Below, one piece after another: positions 16,211 through 24,168 of a stretch of DNA of 30,248 nucleotides. The translations under genes and the position numbers were made by a program. The DNA comes from JBCBGF01 sp038526915 (GTDB taxonomy: Bacteria > Pseudomonadota > Alphaproteobacteria > Rhodobacterales > Rhodobacteraceae), in the NCBI GenBank assembly GCA_038526915.1, contig JBCBGF010000016.1, forward strand, positions 1-30,248, in the 5' to 3' direction. The notes below the pieces were generated by a model. That model searched no databases. It worked only from the letters and a program-made list of their open reading frames with translations, and was not told where the DNA came from. Within the stretch, counting starts at the first letter, position 1; every line of letters starts with the position of its first letter.

Positions 16211-16713
16211 GAGGGCGGGGCCCCACCGCCCACCTCATGCATCACAATCTCCAACCCTTCATTCTCGGTCGGCAAGGTGTAGTAGGCCGTGAATTCCTTG
16301 AACTGCGCCTCGGTCGCGGCGAAGGGGTGCTTGCCTTCCGCGTTGCGGGCCTTTAGCCGCGCGAGGCAGACCTCATCTGGCAGGTCCAGCACGTGCAACC
16401 GGTGCGCCGCGCCCGCCTCTTCCGCGATCCCGCGCATCCATGCCCGGCTGCGCACCGTGTTGGCCTGGAAATCCAGGACCACCGACACGCCCGCCTGCAG
16501 CAGACCAACGACATGCGGCGCCAGGGTTGCGCGTAGTTTGGCCGAGCAGCGCATGAAATCGGCCCCGCTCTCCACCTGATCGCCAAAGAGCGCGGCAATC
16601 CACGCATCCTCGGAAAGGATCACGGTGCCCTCGGCTTGCGCGAGCCGGGCCGCGAGGGTGGATTTACCCGCCGCCATCTTGCCACAGATCATGTGCAGAA
16701 CAGGCGCACTCAT
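16204..16713 (-). CDS. P-loop kinase-like ATPase (AAA_33/zeta-toxin-like fold)
   Basis: Predicted 169-residue nucleotide kinase-like protein. The N-terminal Walker A is GKMAAGKST at residues 11-19. A middle segment, VVLDFQANTVRSRAWMRGIAEEAG, and the DLPDEVCLARLKARNA stretch match the AAA_33 group of small P-loop kinases. The substrate is unknown; relatives include zeta-toxin-like and sugar or nucleoside kinase-like proteins, and no antitoxin-like gene is adjacent. The start overlaps the stop of the upstream VOC gene (ATGA), so the two are coupled. The last residues (GGGAPPSP) are encoded by the edge of a family A repeat, so the natural C-terminus was probably altered by the repeat. Confidence 0.82.
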   Translation of the reverse strand: MSAPVLHMICGKMAAGKSTLAARLAQAEGTVILSEDAWIAALFGDQVESGADFMRCSAKLRATLAPHVVGLLQAGVSVVLDFQANTVRSRAWMRGIAEEAGAAHRLHVLDLPDEVCLARLKARNAEGKHPFAATEAQFKEFTAYYTLPTENEGLEIVMHEVGGGAPPSP

Positions 16714-17090
16714 GGTTTGGGCACGTGCTGGTCGAGGAAGACCGGGTTGTTGTCGGGGTCGAGGACCATGATGTTTGCGGGGCCGTCGCCGTTTGGGTCG
16801 GTCTCGGTCTCGAACGCGATGCCTTGGGCTTTTAGCGCGGCTTGGATCTCGCGGATATCGGTGAAGTCGGCCAGAGGCTGGGCGTTCTGATCCCAGCCGG
16901 GATTGAACGTCAGGAGGTTGTGGTCGAACATCCCCTGAAAGAGGCCGATCACCGTGTCGCCGTTGCGCAGCATGAGCCAGCCGGCTTCGGCGTCGCCTGC
17001 GAATTCCTCGAAACCGAGCGTGCCGTAGAAGGCGCGGGATTTGGTGATGTCCTTGACGGCGAGACTGACGGAAAAGGCGCCGAGATGCAT
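16710..17090 (-). CDS. VOC (glyoxalase/bleomycin-resistance fold) protein
   Basis: Predicted 126-residue single-domain VOC protein. It has two beta-alpha-beta-beta-beta modules: the first around FSVSLAVKDITKSRAFYGTLGF, the second ending in IMVLDPDNNPVFLDQHV, the usual end of the family with a metal-ligand-like Glu/Asp region. The substrate cannot be predicted. The ATG at 17090 is preferred over 17105 because the latter would sit within its own GGAGGA ribosome site, which lies 8 bases before 17090. It overlaps the P-loop gene by 4 bases. Confidence 0.87.
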   Translation of the reverse strand: MHLGAFSVSLAVKDITKSRAFYGTLGFEEFAGDAEAGWLMLRNGDTVIGLFQGMFDHNLLTFNPGWDQNAQPLADFTDIREIQAALKAQGIAFETETDPNGDGPANIMVLDPDNNPVFLDQHVPKP

Positions 17091-17187
17091 GGGAAGGTCC
17101 TCCAAATGGGTGGGAGGCTAGGCGGCAGTGAACAACTTCGCAAACACTATCGTTGGTCATCCGCGCGGCTGTGCATAGAAGCAATGT

Positions 17188-17280
17188 AGCGCCCGGCGGG
17201 CACCGCCGGGCAGCCCCCGACCGCCCCCCAGGGCGCGGGCTACTCCCCCGCCCTCGGTCGCGGGCTGCCCTCTATACATA
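17188..17280. repeat. Interspersed palindromic repeat, family B (copy 2)
   Basis: A GCCCGGCGG-GCA-CCGCCGGGC hairpin lies at 17191-17211, the exact reverse complement of 1299-1319. It is followed by 17207-17228, which is the exact reverse complement of 25081-25102. Further GGGCGCGGGCTAC... and GGTCGCGGGCTGCCC segments complete the element. It separates the VOC operon from the hydroxyacid dehydrogenase. Confidence 0.8.
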
Positions 17281-17318
17281 GCGACAGCGCTTTATTGAGC
17301 GCGGCCCTTAAGCTGACC

Positions 17319-18275
17319 TCAGACTGCGTTCGGCAGCGCCCGCCCCTCATCCCAGGCAATCAGGTTCTCCACCGCCATCTTCCCCATCGCCTCGCGCACC
17401 TCCAGCGCGGCGGTGCCCAGGTGCGGCAGGAGCGTCACGTTCTCCATGGCCTTCAAAGCCTCGGGCACCGCGGGCTCAAACTCATACACATCAAGCCCCG
17501 CCCCCGCGATGGCCCCCGCCTCCAGCGCCGCGATCAGCGCGGCCTCGTCCATCACGTCACCCCGCGCGATGTTCACCAGATACCCGGTGGGCTTCATCGC
17601 CGCCAAAGCCGCGCCATCAATCAGGTGATGGGTCGCAGGTGTCGCGGGCACCGCCAGCACCACGATATCCGCCGCCGCCATGACCTCGGCCAGGGTGCCC
17701 AACTGCCGCGCGGGCATCCCGGGCTCGGCCACGGGCGAGCGATTGTAGAACACCACCTCCATCCCGAAGCCGTAATGGCACCGATGCGCAATCGCCTTGC
17801 CGATCCGGCCCATGCCCACGATGCCCACGGTCTTGCCGGTGATGTGAAAGCCCAGAAGCTGCGTCGGGTGCCAGCCATCCCACGCGCCCGCGCGCACCAT
17901 CCGCTCGCCTTCGCCCGCGCGGCGGCAGGTCATCAGGATCAGCGTCATGGCGGTATCGGCGGTGGCGTCGGTCACCGCGCCGGGGGTGTTTGAGACATCG
18001 ACGCCCGCGGCCCGTGCCGCCTCAGCGTCGATATGATTGTACCCCACCCCGAAATTCGCGAGCACAGTGGCACGGGGTGCAGGCACCGCCTGAAACGTCT
18101 CCGCCCCGAACGCATCGCCCAGCGTCGGTAGGATCGCATCATAGTCGCGCAAGGCCGCCTCCGCCTCCGCGCGGTCCATGGGCTGCGTCGTCTCGCGCGT
18201 TGTCACATCGAACCGCGCGGCCAGCGCATCCTGCACGCTCTCAGGCAAGCGCCGCGACACCAAAAGCCGTTTCAT
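17319..18275 (-). CDS. D-2-hydroxyacid dehydrogenase (glyoxylate/hydroxypyruvate reductase-like)
   Basis: Predicted 318-residue NAD(P)H-dependent reductase of the D-2-hydroxyacid dehydrogenase family, closest in style to glyoxylate/hydroxypyruvate reductases. The Rossmann motif GMGRIG is at residues 154-159. The catalytic set is Arg238 (NIARGD), Glu267 (EFEP) and His285 (PHLG). The substrate-loop signature NFGVGYNHID is at about 74-83. The ATG at 18275 shares one base with the stop of the upstream csaA-like gene, and GGGAGG lies about 8 bases before it; a TTG one codon earlier is unlikely. It is third in the proC operon. Confidence 0.93.
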   Translation of the reverse strand: MKRLLVSRRLPESVQDALAARFDVTTRETTQPMDRAEAEAALRDYDAILPTLGDAFGAETFQAVPAPRATVLANFGVGYNHIDAEAARAAGVDVSNTPGAVTDATADTAMTLILMTCRRAGEGERMVRAGAWDGWHPTQLLGFHITGKTVGIVGMGRIGKAIAHRCHYGFGMEVVFYNRSPVAEPGMPARQLGTLAEVMAAADIVVLAVPATPATHHLIDGAALAAMKPTGYLVNIARGDVMDEAALIAALEAGAIAGAGLDVYEFEPAVPEALKAMENVTLLPHLGTAALEVREAMGKMAVENLIAWDEGRALPNAV

Positions 18276-18610
18276 CAATACATCCTCCCGCCGATGGGCA
18301 CGTCCTTGTCGGGTGTGATTAGCACCACCTGATCGTCCGCATCCGGCAGGCCCAGCACCAGGATCTCGGACATGAACTTCCCGATCTGGCGCGGCGGAAA
18401 ATTCACCACCGCCAGCACGCGTTTGCCGGGCAGTTCCTCGGGCGAGTAATGCGCAGTGATCTGGGCCGAAGATTTCTTCTCCCCAATCTCCGGCCCGAAA
18501 TCGACCCAGAGCTTGATCGCGGGCTTGCGTGCCTCGGGGTAGGGTTCGGCGCGGGTGATCTGGCCCACGCGGATGTCGACCTTCAGAAAGTCATCGAAGC
18601 TGATGGTCAT
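18275..18610 (-). CDS. csaA: CsaA-like tRNA-binding protein
   Basis: Predicted 111-residue protein that is essentially one tRNA-binding OB fold, as in CsaA, reported as an export-related chaperone, and in the C-terminus of some methionyl-tRNA synthetases. The typical sequence order is present: FLKVDIRVGQI at the start, KLWVDFG, SSAQIT, then VVNFPPRQIGKFMSEILVLG and a VPIGGRM end. It starts within the proC stop (ATGA) and its stop overlaps the next start, so all three genes are translationally coupled. Confidence 0.88.
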   Translation of the reverse strand: MTISFDDFLKVDIRVGQITRAEPYPEARKPAIKLWVDFGPEIGEKKSSAQITAHYSPEELPGKRVLAVVNFPPRQIGKFMSEILVLGLPDADDQVVLITPDKDVPIGGRMY

Positions 18611-19419
18611 GACCCGAGCTCCCGGCTGCGATCCGCCGCCGCCCTCACGGCTCGGCGCAGAAGCGCGGGGAACCCATCGCTTTCATCCATCAACACCTCC
18701 AACGCGGCTTGGGTCGTGCCGTTGGGGCTGGTGACATTCACGCGCAATTGCGACGGGGTCTCATCGGCAGCCTCGGCCAAAGCCCCCGCCCCGCCCACGG
18801 TCGCCTTCGCCAATGTCATCGCCAGATCGGCGGGCAGCCCCTCGGCCTCCCCCGCCGATGCCAGCGTCTCGATCAGATGAAACACATAGGCCGGCCCCGA
18901 TCCCGACACCGCCGTCACCGCATCCATCTGCGCCTCGTCCGACAACCGCACGGTCTGCCCAACTGCTGCCAAGAGCCCCTCTGCCTGCGCCATCGCCGTC
19001 TCATCCACCTGCGCATTCCCAATGAGCGCGGTAATCCCCCGCCCGATCGCCGCGGGTGTATTCGGCATCGCGCGGATCACCGGCGTGGCCGCGCCCAGAA
19101 CATCCTCATAAAACTTAATCGGAGTCCCCGCCGCGACCGAGACAAACACCGTCCCGCCCCCGCCCAACGGCGCAAGCACCGGCAGCGCCTCGGCCATCAT
19201 CTGCGGCTTGACCGCCACCAGCACAATCGCGGGCGCGGCGGGCAAGTCAGCATTCAGATGCACGCCCGTCCCCCGCAACCACTCCGACGGCGCCGGATCC
19301 AGCACCCAGACCGAGGCCGCAGGCAAGCCGCCGTCGAGCCACCCCGCCAGCATCGCCGAGCCCATCTTGCCACAGCCCAAAAGTACCAGCCCGCGTTCCG
19401 CTATCTCACCGAAATCCAT
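18607..19419 (-). CDS. proC: Pyrroline-5-carboxylate reductase
   Basis: Predicted 270-residue NADPH-dependent enzyme for the last step of proline synthesis. The Rossmann start LLGCGKMGSAM is at residues 13-23, VAVKPQ at 68-73, and VIRAMPNTPAAIG at about 114-126. The substrate-site signature AVSGSGPAYVF is at 170-180, and the C-terminal VTSPNGTTQAAL lies at about 229-240. The ATG at 19419 has GGGGAGG about 4 bases upstream, which favours it over an upstream in-frame ATG at 19455. It is the first gene of an overlapping three-gene operon. Confidence 0.96.
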   Translation of the reverse strand: MDFGEIAERGLVLLGCGKMGSAMLAGWLDGGLPAASVWVLDPAPSEWLRGTGVHLNADLPAAPAIVLVAVKPQMMAEALPVLAPLGGGGTVFVSVAAGTPIKFYEDVLGAATPVIRAMPNTPAAIGRGITALIGNAQVDETAMAQAEGLLAAVGQTVRLSDEAQMDAVTAVSGSGPAYVFHLIETLASAGEAEGLPADLAMTLAKATVGGAGALAEAADETPSQLRVNVTSPNGTTQAALEVLMDESDGFPALLRRAVRAAADRSRELGS

Positions 19420-19455
19420 GGCACCTCCCCAATCTGCAAACCCCTTAAAACGCAA

Positions 19456-19488
19456 GACCCGTCAGAGCAACACACGCTCTGACGGGTC
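19456..19488 (-). terminator. Intrinsic terminator after the YbjN gene
   Basis: GACCCGTCAGAGC (19456-19468) pairs perfectly over 13 bp with 19476-19488, around a 7-base loop. On the minus strand it is followed by TTGCGTTTT. It separates the YbjN gene from proC. Confidence 0.85.
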
Positions 19489-19524
19489 CTTGGGTGTCCG
19501 CGAACATCGCGGTGGGGGAAAGGG

Positions 19525-20025
19525 TCAGGCCCGGCCGTAGGCCTCGGTGATCGCGACCTGCATCGCATCCTCAGGCGTCCGATCGCCCCAGGCGACCAGC
19601 TGGAACGCGGGATAAAATCGCTCGGCCGAAGTCACGGCGGTGGCGATCATCGTATCAATCTGTTCGGGGCTGGCTGTCTGGCCACCGGCCAGCACCAGGC
19701 CATAGCGGAACACCATCAGCCGCTGCGCCTGCCAATAGGTGAAGGCGCCCGCCCAGCACATGTCATTGGTGCGATTAAGCGCCTCGTACACCTGCGCCAT
19801 CCGGTCCGCCGGCGGCTCCATCTCGAACGTGCAGATCAGCCGCAGCGTCTCGTCGTACCCCGACCAGGCCAACGTGATCGAATAGGTCCGCCACTGCCCC
19901 TCGACCGCCATGGCAATCTGATCGTCGGCCACACGGTCGAAATCCCAATCGTGATGTTCGGCGATATGTTCGACGATATCGATGGGATGAAGGTCTTCGG
20001 TCAGAAACTGCTCGGAAAGCGACAT
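19525..20025 (-). CDS. YbjN domain-containing protein
   Basis: Predicted 166-residue cytoplasmic protein of the YbjN family, which is related to type III secretion chaperone-like folds; its role is unclear. Typical positions are HPIDIVEHIAEHHDWDFDR near the start, a central strand WRTYSITLAWSGYDETLRL, and ALNRTNDMCWAGAFTYW leading to MVFRYGLVLAGG. The ATG at 20025 has GAGG about 7 bases upstream. It is monocistronic, closed by a strong hairpin terminator. Confidence 0.88.
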   Translation of the reverse strand: MSLSEQFLTEDLHPIDIVEHIAEHHDWDFDRVADDQIAMAVEGQWRTYSITLAWSGYDETLRLICTFEMEPPADRMAQVYEALNRTNDMCWAGAFTYWQAQRLMVFRYGLVLAGGQTASPEQIDTMIATAVTSAERFYPAFQLVAWGDRTPEDAMQVAITEAYGRA

Positions 20026-20337
20026 GCGGTGGCCTCATGGGTTGTAGCCGAGGGTCATTGGAGTTGCCCAAGGCTTAGGTGCCTGCTCAAGGTCCGGCGT
20101 TCGTTGCCACCGTTCCTACGAGATATGGTGGTCCCTTATGAGTCACCTGTAAAGCAGATTCTTGTGAATAAAGGGTGCGAACGGTCAGGTTTCGCCGATG
20201 TTGGTGTGGATAAGGTCGGCGCGCGGCGGGCATCGGCACGGGGCCCACCGAAACACGCGGCCAACACTGGTCAGCCGCGCGTTCTGAAATCTGGTCAGTT
20301 TAGGAGTGAACGGTCGTTGAGGCGCAATCGCCCCCGC
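20026..20337. other. Gap between the YbjN gene and ubiK
   Basis: This 312-base stretch contains no credible gene. It must hold the YbjN promoter (minus strand). I see no clear hexamer pair, repeat-family element or RNA gene in it. Confidence 0.5.
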
Positions 20338-20580
20338 CTACTTCCCACCCTCCAACGCCTCAATCCGCGCCTTCAGCGCCTCGTTTTCTTCGCGTGCCTT
20401 CTGGGCCATGGCCCGCACCGCGTCGAACTCTTCGCGCGTCACGAAATCGCGTTCGGCCAGCCAGCGGTCGACCCAGCCTTTCATCGCCGTCTCGGCCTCT
20501 TCCCGCGCGCCCTGGGCCACGCCCATCGCGTTGGTCATCAGCTGGGATACATCATCGAGGATTTTGTTGCGGCTTTGCAT
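20338..20580 (-). CDS. ubiK: UbiK-type ubiquinone biosynthesis accessory factor (BMFP domain)
   Basis: Predicted 80-residue helical protein of the UbiK/YqiC (BMFP) family, which assists ubiquinone synthesis. It begins MQSRNKILDDVSQLMTNAMG, an amphipathic helix. The C-terminus is a coiled coil, REEFDAVRAMAQKAREENEAL followed by KARIEALE; both are family hallmarks. The ATG at 20580 has GGAG 7 bases upstream. It is divergent from lgt across 94 bp. Confidence 0.9.
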   Translation of the reverse strand: MQSRNKILDDVSQLMTNAMGVAQGAREEAETAMKGWVDRWLAERDFVTREEFDAVRAMAQKAREENEALKARIEALEGGK

Positions 20581-20674
20581 GGTCGTCTCCGTGTCACGCT
20601 TGCCTTCTATATGGGGCGTGAGGCGGGGCGCACAAGGTTGACATCCCCGCCGCCCACGCGCAATCGGTCGCGCC

Positions 20675-21571
20675 ATGAGCTTTGCCATCCCCTTCCCCGA
20701 AATCGGGCCCGAGATCTTTTCGATCAGCATCGGCGGGTTTGAGTTCGCGCTGCGCTGGTATGCGATGGCCTATATCGTGGGGATCCTGGTGGGCTGGCAA
20801 ATCGCGGTGGCGGCGATCAAGCGCGCGCATCTGTGGCGGGACGATACGCCGCCGATGACCAAGGATCAGGCGGATGATTTCATCACGCTGATCATCCTCG
20901 GGATCATTCTGGGCGGGCGGCTTGGGTTCGTGCTGTTCTATCAGCCAGCCTACTACCTCGCGAACCCGATCGAGATCTTCTACATCTGGCAGGGCGGTAT
21001 GGCCTTCCATGGCGGGCTTCTGGGCGTGGTGATCGCTGGGCTGTGGTTTTGCTGGAAACATGCGCTGCCGATCCCGTCGGTGGGCGATGCGATTGCGATT
21101 GCCACGCCGCCGGGGATCCTTCTGGGCCGGATAGCGAACTTCATCAATGGGGAGCTTTGGGGGAGGCCGACCGAGGCCCCCTGGGGCGTAATCTTCCCCG
21201 GCGACCGCGCGCAGTTTTGCCCCGGCTTTGAGGCGCCGTGCGCCCGCCACCCCTCGCAACTCTATGAGGCAGGGCTTGAGGGGCTGCTCCTCGGCTTGCT
21301 CCTTCTATGGCTCGCTTTCGCGCGGGGGTGGCTTAAGACGCCGGGTGCGCTGACCGGCCTGTTTCTTGCCGGTTACGGGCTGGGGCGGTTCATTGTCGAG
21401 TATTTCCGACAGGCCGATCCGCAATTCATCACCCCCGACAACCCCTTGGGCCATGTGATCCGGCTGGGCGAGGCGGGCGTAACCATGGGCCAGTTATTGT
21501 CGCTGCCGATGCTGATCCTTGGGGTCGCAGTTCTTGTCTGGGCAAGGTCGCGCGCCCGCGCCCCCGCGTGA
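20675..21571 (+). CDS. lgt: Prolipoprotein diacylglyceryl transferase
   Basis: Predicted 298-residue inner-membrane enzyme that transfers diacylglycerol from phosphatidylglycerol to the lipobox cysteine of prolipoproteins. The family motif FHGG is at residues 111-114 and the signature GRIANFINGELWGR at 151-164. The HPSQLYEAGLEG segment and a final GYGLGRFIVEYFR stretch are present, with about seven hydrophobic segments. It is first in the lgt-midA-pgeF operon; its stop overlaps the next GTG start. Confidence 0.97.
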   Translation: MSFAIPFPEIGPEIFSISIGGFEFALRWYAMAYIVGILVGWQIAVAAIKRAHLWRDDTPPMTKDQADDFITLIILGIILGGRLGFVLFYQPAYYLANPIEIFYIWQGGMAFHGGLLGVVIAGLWFCWKHALPIPSVGDAIAIATPPGILLGRIANFINGELWGRPTEAPWGVIFPGDRAQFCPGFEAPCARHPSQLYEAGLEGLLLGLLLLWLAFARGWLKTPGALTGLFLAGYGLGRFIVEYFRQADPQFITPDNPLGHVIRLGEAGVTMGQLLSLPMLILGVAVLVWARSRARAPA

Positions 21572-22638
21572 GCGACCTAGAAGACATCCTGAAACGCACC
21601 ATCCGGGCCGAGGGGCCGATGACGCTGGCCACTTACATGGCCACCTGCCTGACGCATCCCCAGCACGGCTACTATACCACCCGCGATCCTCTAGGGGCGG
21701 GTGGGGACTTCATCACGGCGCCCGAGATCAGCCAGATGTTTGGCGAGCTGATCGGCCTGTCTCTGGCGCAGCACTGGCTGGATCACGGGGCGCCGTCGCC
21801 CTTCACATTGGCCGAGCTTGGGCCGGGGCGCGGGACGCTCATGGCCGATGCGTTGCGCGCGTGCCGGGCTGTGCCGGGGTTTCTCGACGCGGCGGAGGTT
21901 CACTTGGTGGAGGTCTCGCCTGCGCTGCGCGCGATCCAGGCCGACGCCCTGAAGGGCCACAATCCAACATGGCATGACGGCCTTGCAAAGTTGCCCGACG
22001 CCCCCCTCTACCTCATCGCCAATGAGTATTTCGACGCCCTGCCCGTGCGCCAGTTTCGCCGCGATGCAAAGGGTTGGGCGGAGACCATGGTGGGCCTCGA
22101 TGGCGACACGCTTGCGCTTGGGGCCGCGCCGCCTGCGCCCCTCGCGGCGCTTGATCATCGCCTCGACGACACGCAGCGCGGTGACATCGTCGAACTGAAC
22201 GCCCCAGCCACAGCCGAGGCGCAGGCGATCGCCCAGTGCATCGCCACCCATGGCGGCGCGGCACTTATCATCGACTACGGTGATTGGCGCGCACTTGGCG
22301 ACACGGTGCAGGCGTTGCGCAATCACGAGACGGTAGATCTCCTCGACGCCCCCGGCACCGCTGACCTCACCGCCCATGTCGATTTCGAACCGCTGGCCCA
22401 GGCCGCCGTGCAAGCCGGCGCGCAGCACAGTCGCCTCACCCCGCAAGGCTTCTTCCTCGAACGGCTCGGCATCACCCAGCGCGCACAGACGCTCGCACGC
22501 GCGCTGACCGGTGACGCGTTAGAGTCCCACATCGCCGCGCATCGGCGCTTGACGCACCCGGCGGAAATGGGAACCCTCTTTAAGTGCATGTCGATCCACG
22601 CCCCCGATACCGCCCCACCCCCGGGGCTTGAGCCATGA
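21568..22638 (+). CDS. NDUFAF7/MidA-family SAM-dependent methyltransferase
   Basis: Predicted 356-residue class I methyltransferase of the NDUFAF7 (MidA) family. In mitochondria the relative methylates an arginine of complex I subunit NDUFS2; bacterial targets are less certain. The family start THPQHGYYTTRDPLGAGGDF lies at 29-48, followed by TAPEISQMFGE. The SAM-binding loop ELGPGRGT is at 83-90 and LIANEYFDALPVRQF follows. The GTG start overlaps the lgt stop by 4 bases and its own stop overlaps pgeF (ATGA), so translation is coupled throughout the operon. Confidence 0.92.
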   Translation: MSDLEDILKRTIRAEGPMTLATYMATCLTHPQHGYYTTRDPLGAGGDFITAPEISQMFGELIGLSLAQHWLDHGAPSPFTLAELGPGRGTLMADALRACRAVPGFLDAAEVHLVEVSPALRAIQADALKGHNPTWHDGLAKLPDAPLYLIANEYFDALPVRQFRRDAKGWAETMVGLDGDTLALGAAPPAPLAALDHRLDDTQRGDIVELNAPATAEAQAIAQCIATHGGAALIIDYGDWRALGDTVQALRNHETVDLLDAPGTADLTAHVDFEPLAQAAVQAGAQHSRLTPQGFFLERLGITQRAQTLARALTGDALESHIAAHRRLTHPAEMGTLFKCMSIHAPDTAPPPGLEP

Positions 22639-23390
22639 CGCTGGAGATTATCACCTCAGACGCCCTGTCCCCCCTGCGCCACGGGTTCTTCACCCGCAGG
22701 GGCGGCGCGTCGTCGGGCGTGTTCGAGGGGTTGAACTGCGGCACCGGATCGACCGACCAGTCCGATATCGTGCGCATCAACCTGGGCCGCGTGGCCGACG
22801 CGATGGAGGTCGGGACCGACGGCCTGATCCGCGTCCACCAAGTGCATTCCGCCGATGCCGTGCCTGTCACCGGCCCGTTCGACGAAGCACCCAAGGCGGA
22901 TGCCGTCGTGACCGCGACCCCCGGCCTCGCGCTGTCGATCCTGACCGCCGACTGCCAGCCCGTGCTCTTCGCCGACGCCGACGCCGGTGTGATCGGTGCC
23001 GCCCATGCCGGGTGGCGCGGGGCGCTGGACGGGGTGCTTGAGGCAACGCTCGACGCGATGGAAGGGCTGGGGGCCACCCGCGCAGGCACTGTCGCCGTCA
23101 TTGGCCCGTCGATCAGCCAACGCGCCTATGAGGTGGGGCCGGAGTTCTTCGAGACATTCCTCGACGCCGATCCCGACAACGCCCGCTTCTTTGCCGGGGG
23201 CGATGGTGACCGGATGCACTTCGACCTGCCCGCCTATGGCCTCGCGCGATTGCGCACCGCGGGTGTCGGCGCAGCGGAATGGACGCGGCACTGCACCTAT
23301 TCCGATCCCGACCGCTTCTTTTCCTACCGCCGCAGCGTTCACAACAAAGAGGCGGATTATGGGCGGCTGATCTCTTCGATTCGGATCTGA
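22635..23390 (+). CDS. pgeF: PgeF (YfiH-family) peptidoglycan editing / multicopper-like protein
   Basis: Predicted 251-residue protein of the YfiH/PgeF family (formerly polyphenol oxidase), linked to removal of wrongly built peptidoglycan precursors. The metal-site residues are VHQVHS (His71), TADCQPVLF (Cys107) and AAHAGWRG (His124), in family order. The C-terminal HCTYSDPDRFFSYRR is also typical. It is the last gene of the lgt operon, starting within the previous stop. Confidence 0.93.
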   Translation: MTLEIITSDALSPLRHGFFTRRGGASSGVFEGLNCGTGSTDQSDIVRINLGRVADAMEVGTDGLIRVHQVHSADAVPVTGPFDEAPKADAVVTATPGLALSILTADCQPVLFADADAGVIGAAHAGWRGALDGVLEATLDAMEGLGATRAGTVAVIGPSISQRAYEVGPEFFETFLDADPDNARFFAGGDGDRMHFDLPAYGLARLRTAGVGAAEWTRHCTYSDPDRFFSYRRSVHNKEADYGRLISSIRI

Positions 23391-23712
23391 CCCCGCGAAA
23401 TCCGGTCAATCGTGGCAGGAAAGTGGCGCAAATCCCTGATTTTGCGCGACAAAGCGGGAAACCCCACTGCGTCTGCCTTAACTTTTTATTATTCACTATC
23501 GCCTAACTTGCGAAGTGTTCGCCGGGTGACGCATCATCTTGTGCCCGCCCAATCCGAACGCGAAAAAATGTGGGGTGAAAGGCATTTATCGTTTCCATTG
23601 CCCCATCCCCGCCGCATTGCGCGGTATTCTGGTTTCAAGGTCGAAACAATCGACCGGTTATTGAGGCAACAGACCACGGCACACCCCCCGTGCCAGACTT
23701 GGAGCGAAGGAC
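23391..23712. other. Leader/promoter region of the small 53-residue gene
   Basis: This 322-base stretch contains several dyads: GCGCAAA / TTTGCGC at 23426-23447, GTTTC-N6-GAAAC at 23632-23647 overlapping GGTCG-N7-CGACC at 23639-23655, and a GGCAC/GTGCC hairpin near 23677-23694. An AT-rich patch at about 23479-23505 may hold a promoter. No gene is supported inside. Confidence 0.45.
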
Positions 23713-23874
23713 ATGTATATGACGATGCGTCTGAAAAAGCGTTGGATCACCACCGTACTTCGCGAAGCGAATTCCCAGAACGTTCGGCTGCCGTGGCAAC
23801 GCGGCCAGCGCAGGCACCTATCGATCGTCCACCGTTCGGACACAGACAAAACGCGGCAGACGGCCCGCGGCTAA
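23713..23874 (+). CDS. Small basic protein of 53 residues
   Basis: A short open frame starts at ATG 23713 with GAAGGA a few bases upstream and stops at TAA 23872. The protein begins MYMTMRLKKRWITTVLREAN and continues with a VRLPWQRGQRR stretch and an Arg/Thr-rich tail. It is strongly basic and has no membrane segment or signal. An ATG at codon 3 or 5 could also serve. A textbook intrinsic terminator ends 49 bases after the stop, so the frame sits in its own transcription unit. I do not know the family; the basic charge could mean nucleic-acid or ribosome binding. Confidence 0.65.
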   Translation: MYMTMRLKKRWITTVLREANSQNVRLPWQRGQRRHLSIVHRSDTDKTRQTARG

Positions 23875-23899
23875 GAACGACCCTCCTCGTGTTCAACTT

Positions 23900-23928
23900 A
23901 GGCGGCCCCGCAACGGGCCGCCTTTTTT
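23900..23928 (+). terminator. Intrinsic terminator
   Basis: AGGCGGCCC (23900-23908) and GGGCCGCCT (23915-23923) form a 9-bp stem with a CGCAAC loop, followed by a run of six T. This is the best intrinsic terminator in the window and it closes the small-protein transcript. Confidence 0.93.
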
Positions 23929-24168
23929 CTTTCCGATTCGAGGCGGGCCTGCGGCCAAACCGAGCCATCGTCCCACCGGGTGAAACAAAGCCGGGCGGGG
24001 TTTGCGGATTACCCGGGCACACCGGACGAATTTGCAGAAATCTTTGACAGACGCCCCTCTGCCCGTGCATCGTCCCGCCATCGAAGACCTGTAGTAACCA
24101 GTCTATCCGCAAGTACCAAATCGGTGGGGGCCGATGCGGATGTGACCAGACCGAAAAGGACTGATCGC

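Noticed and set aside
16204..17090. VOC/P-loop pair as a toxin-antitoxin module
   Set aside because: The P-loop protein resembles zeta-toxin-like kinases only at fold level, and a VOC protein is not an epsilon-type antitoxin.
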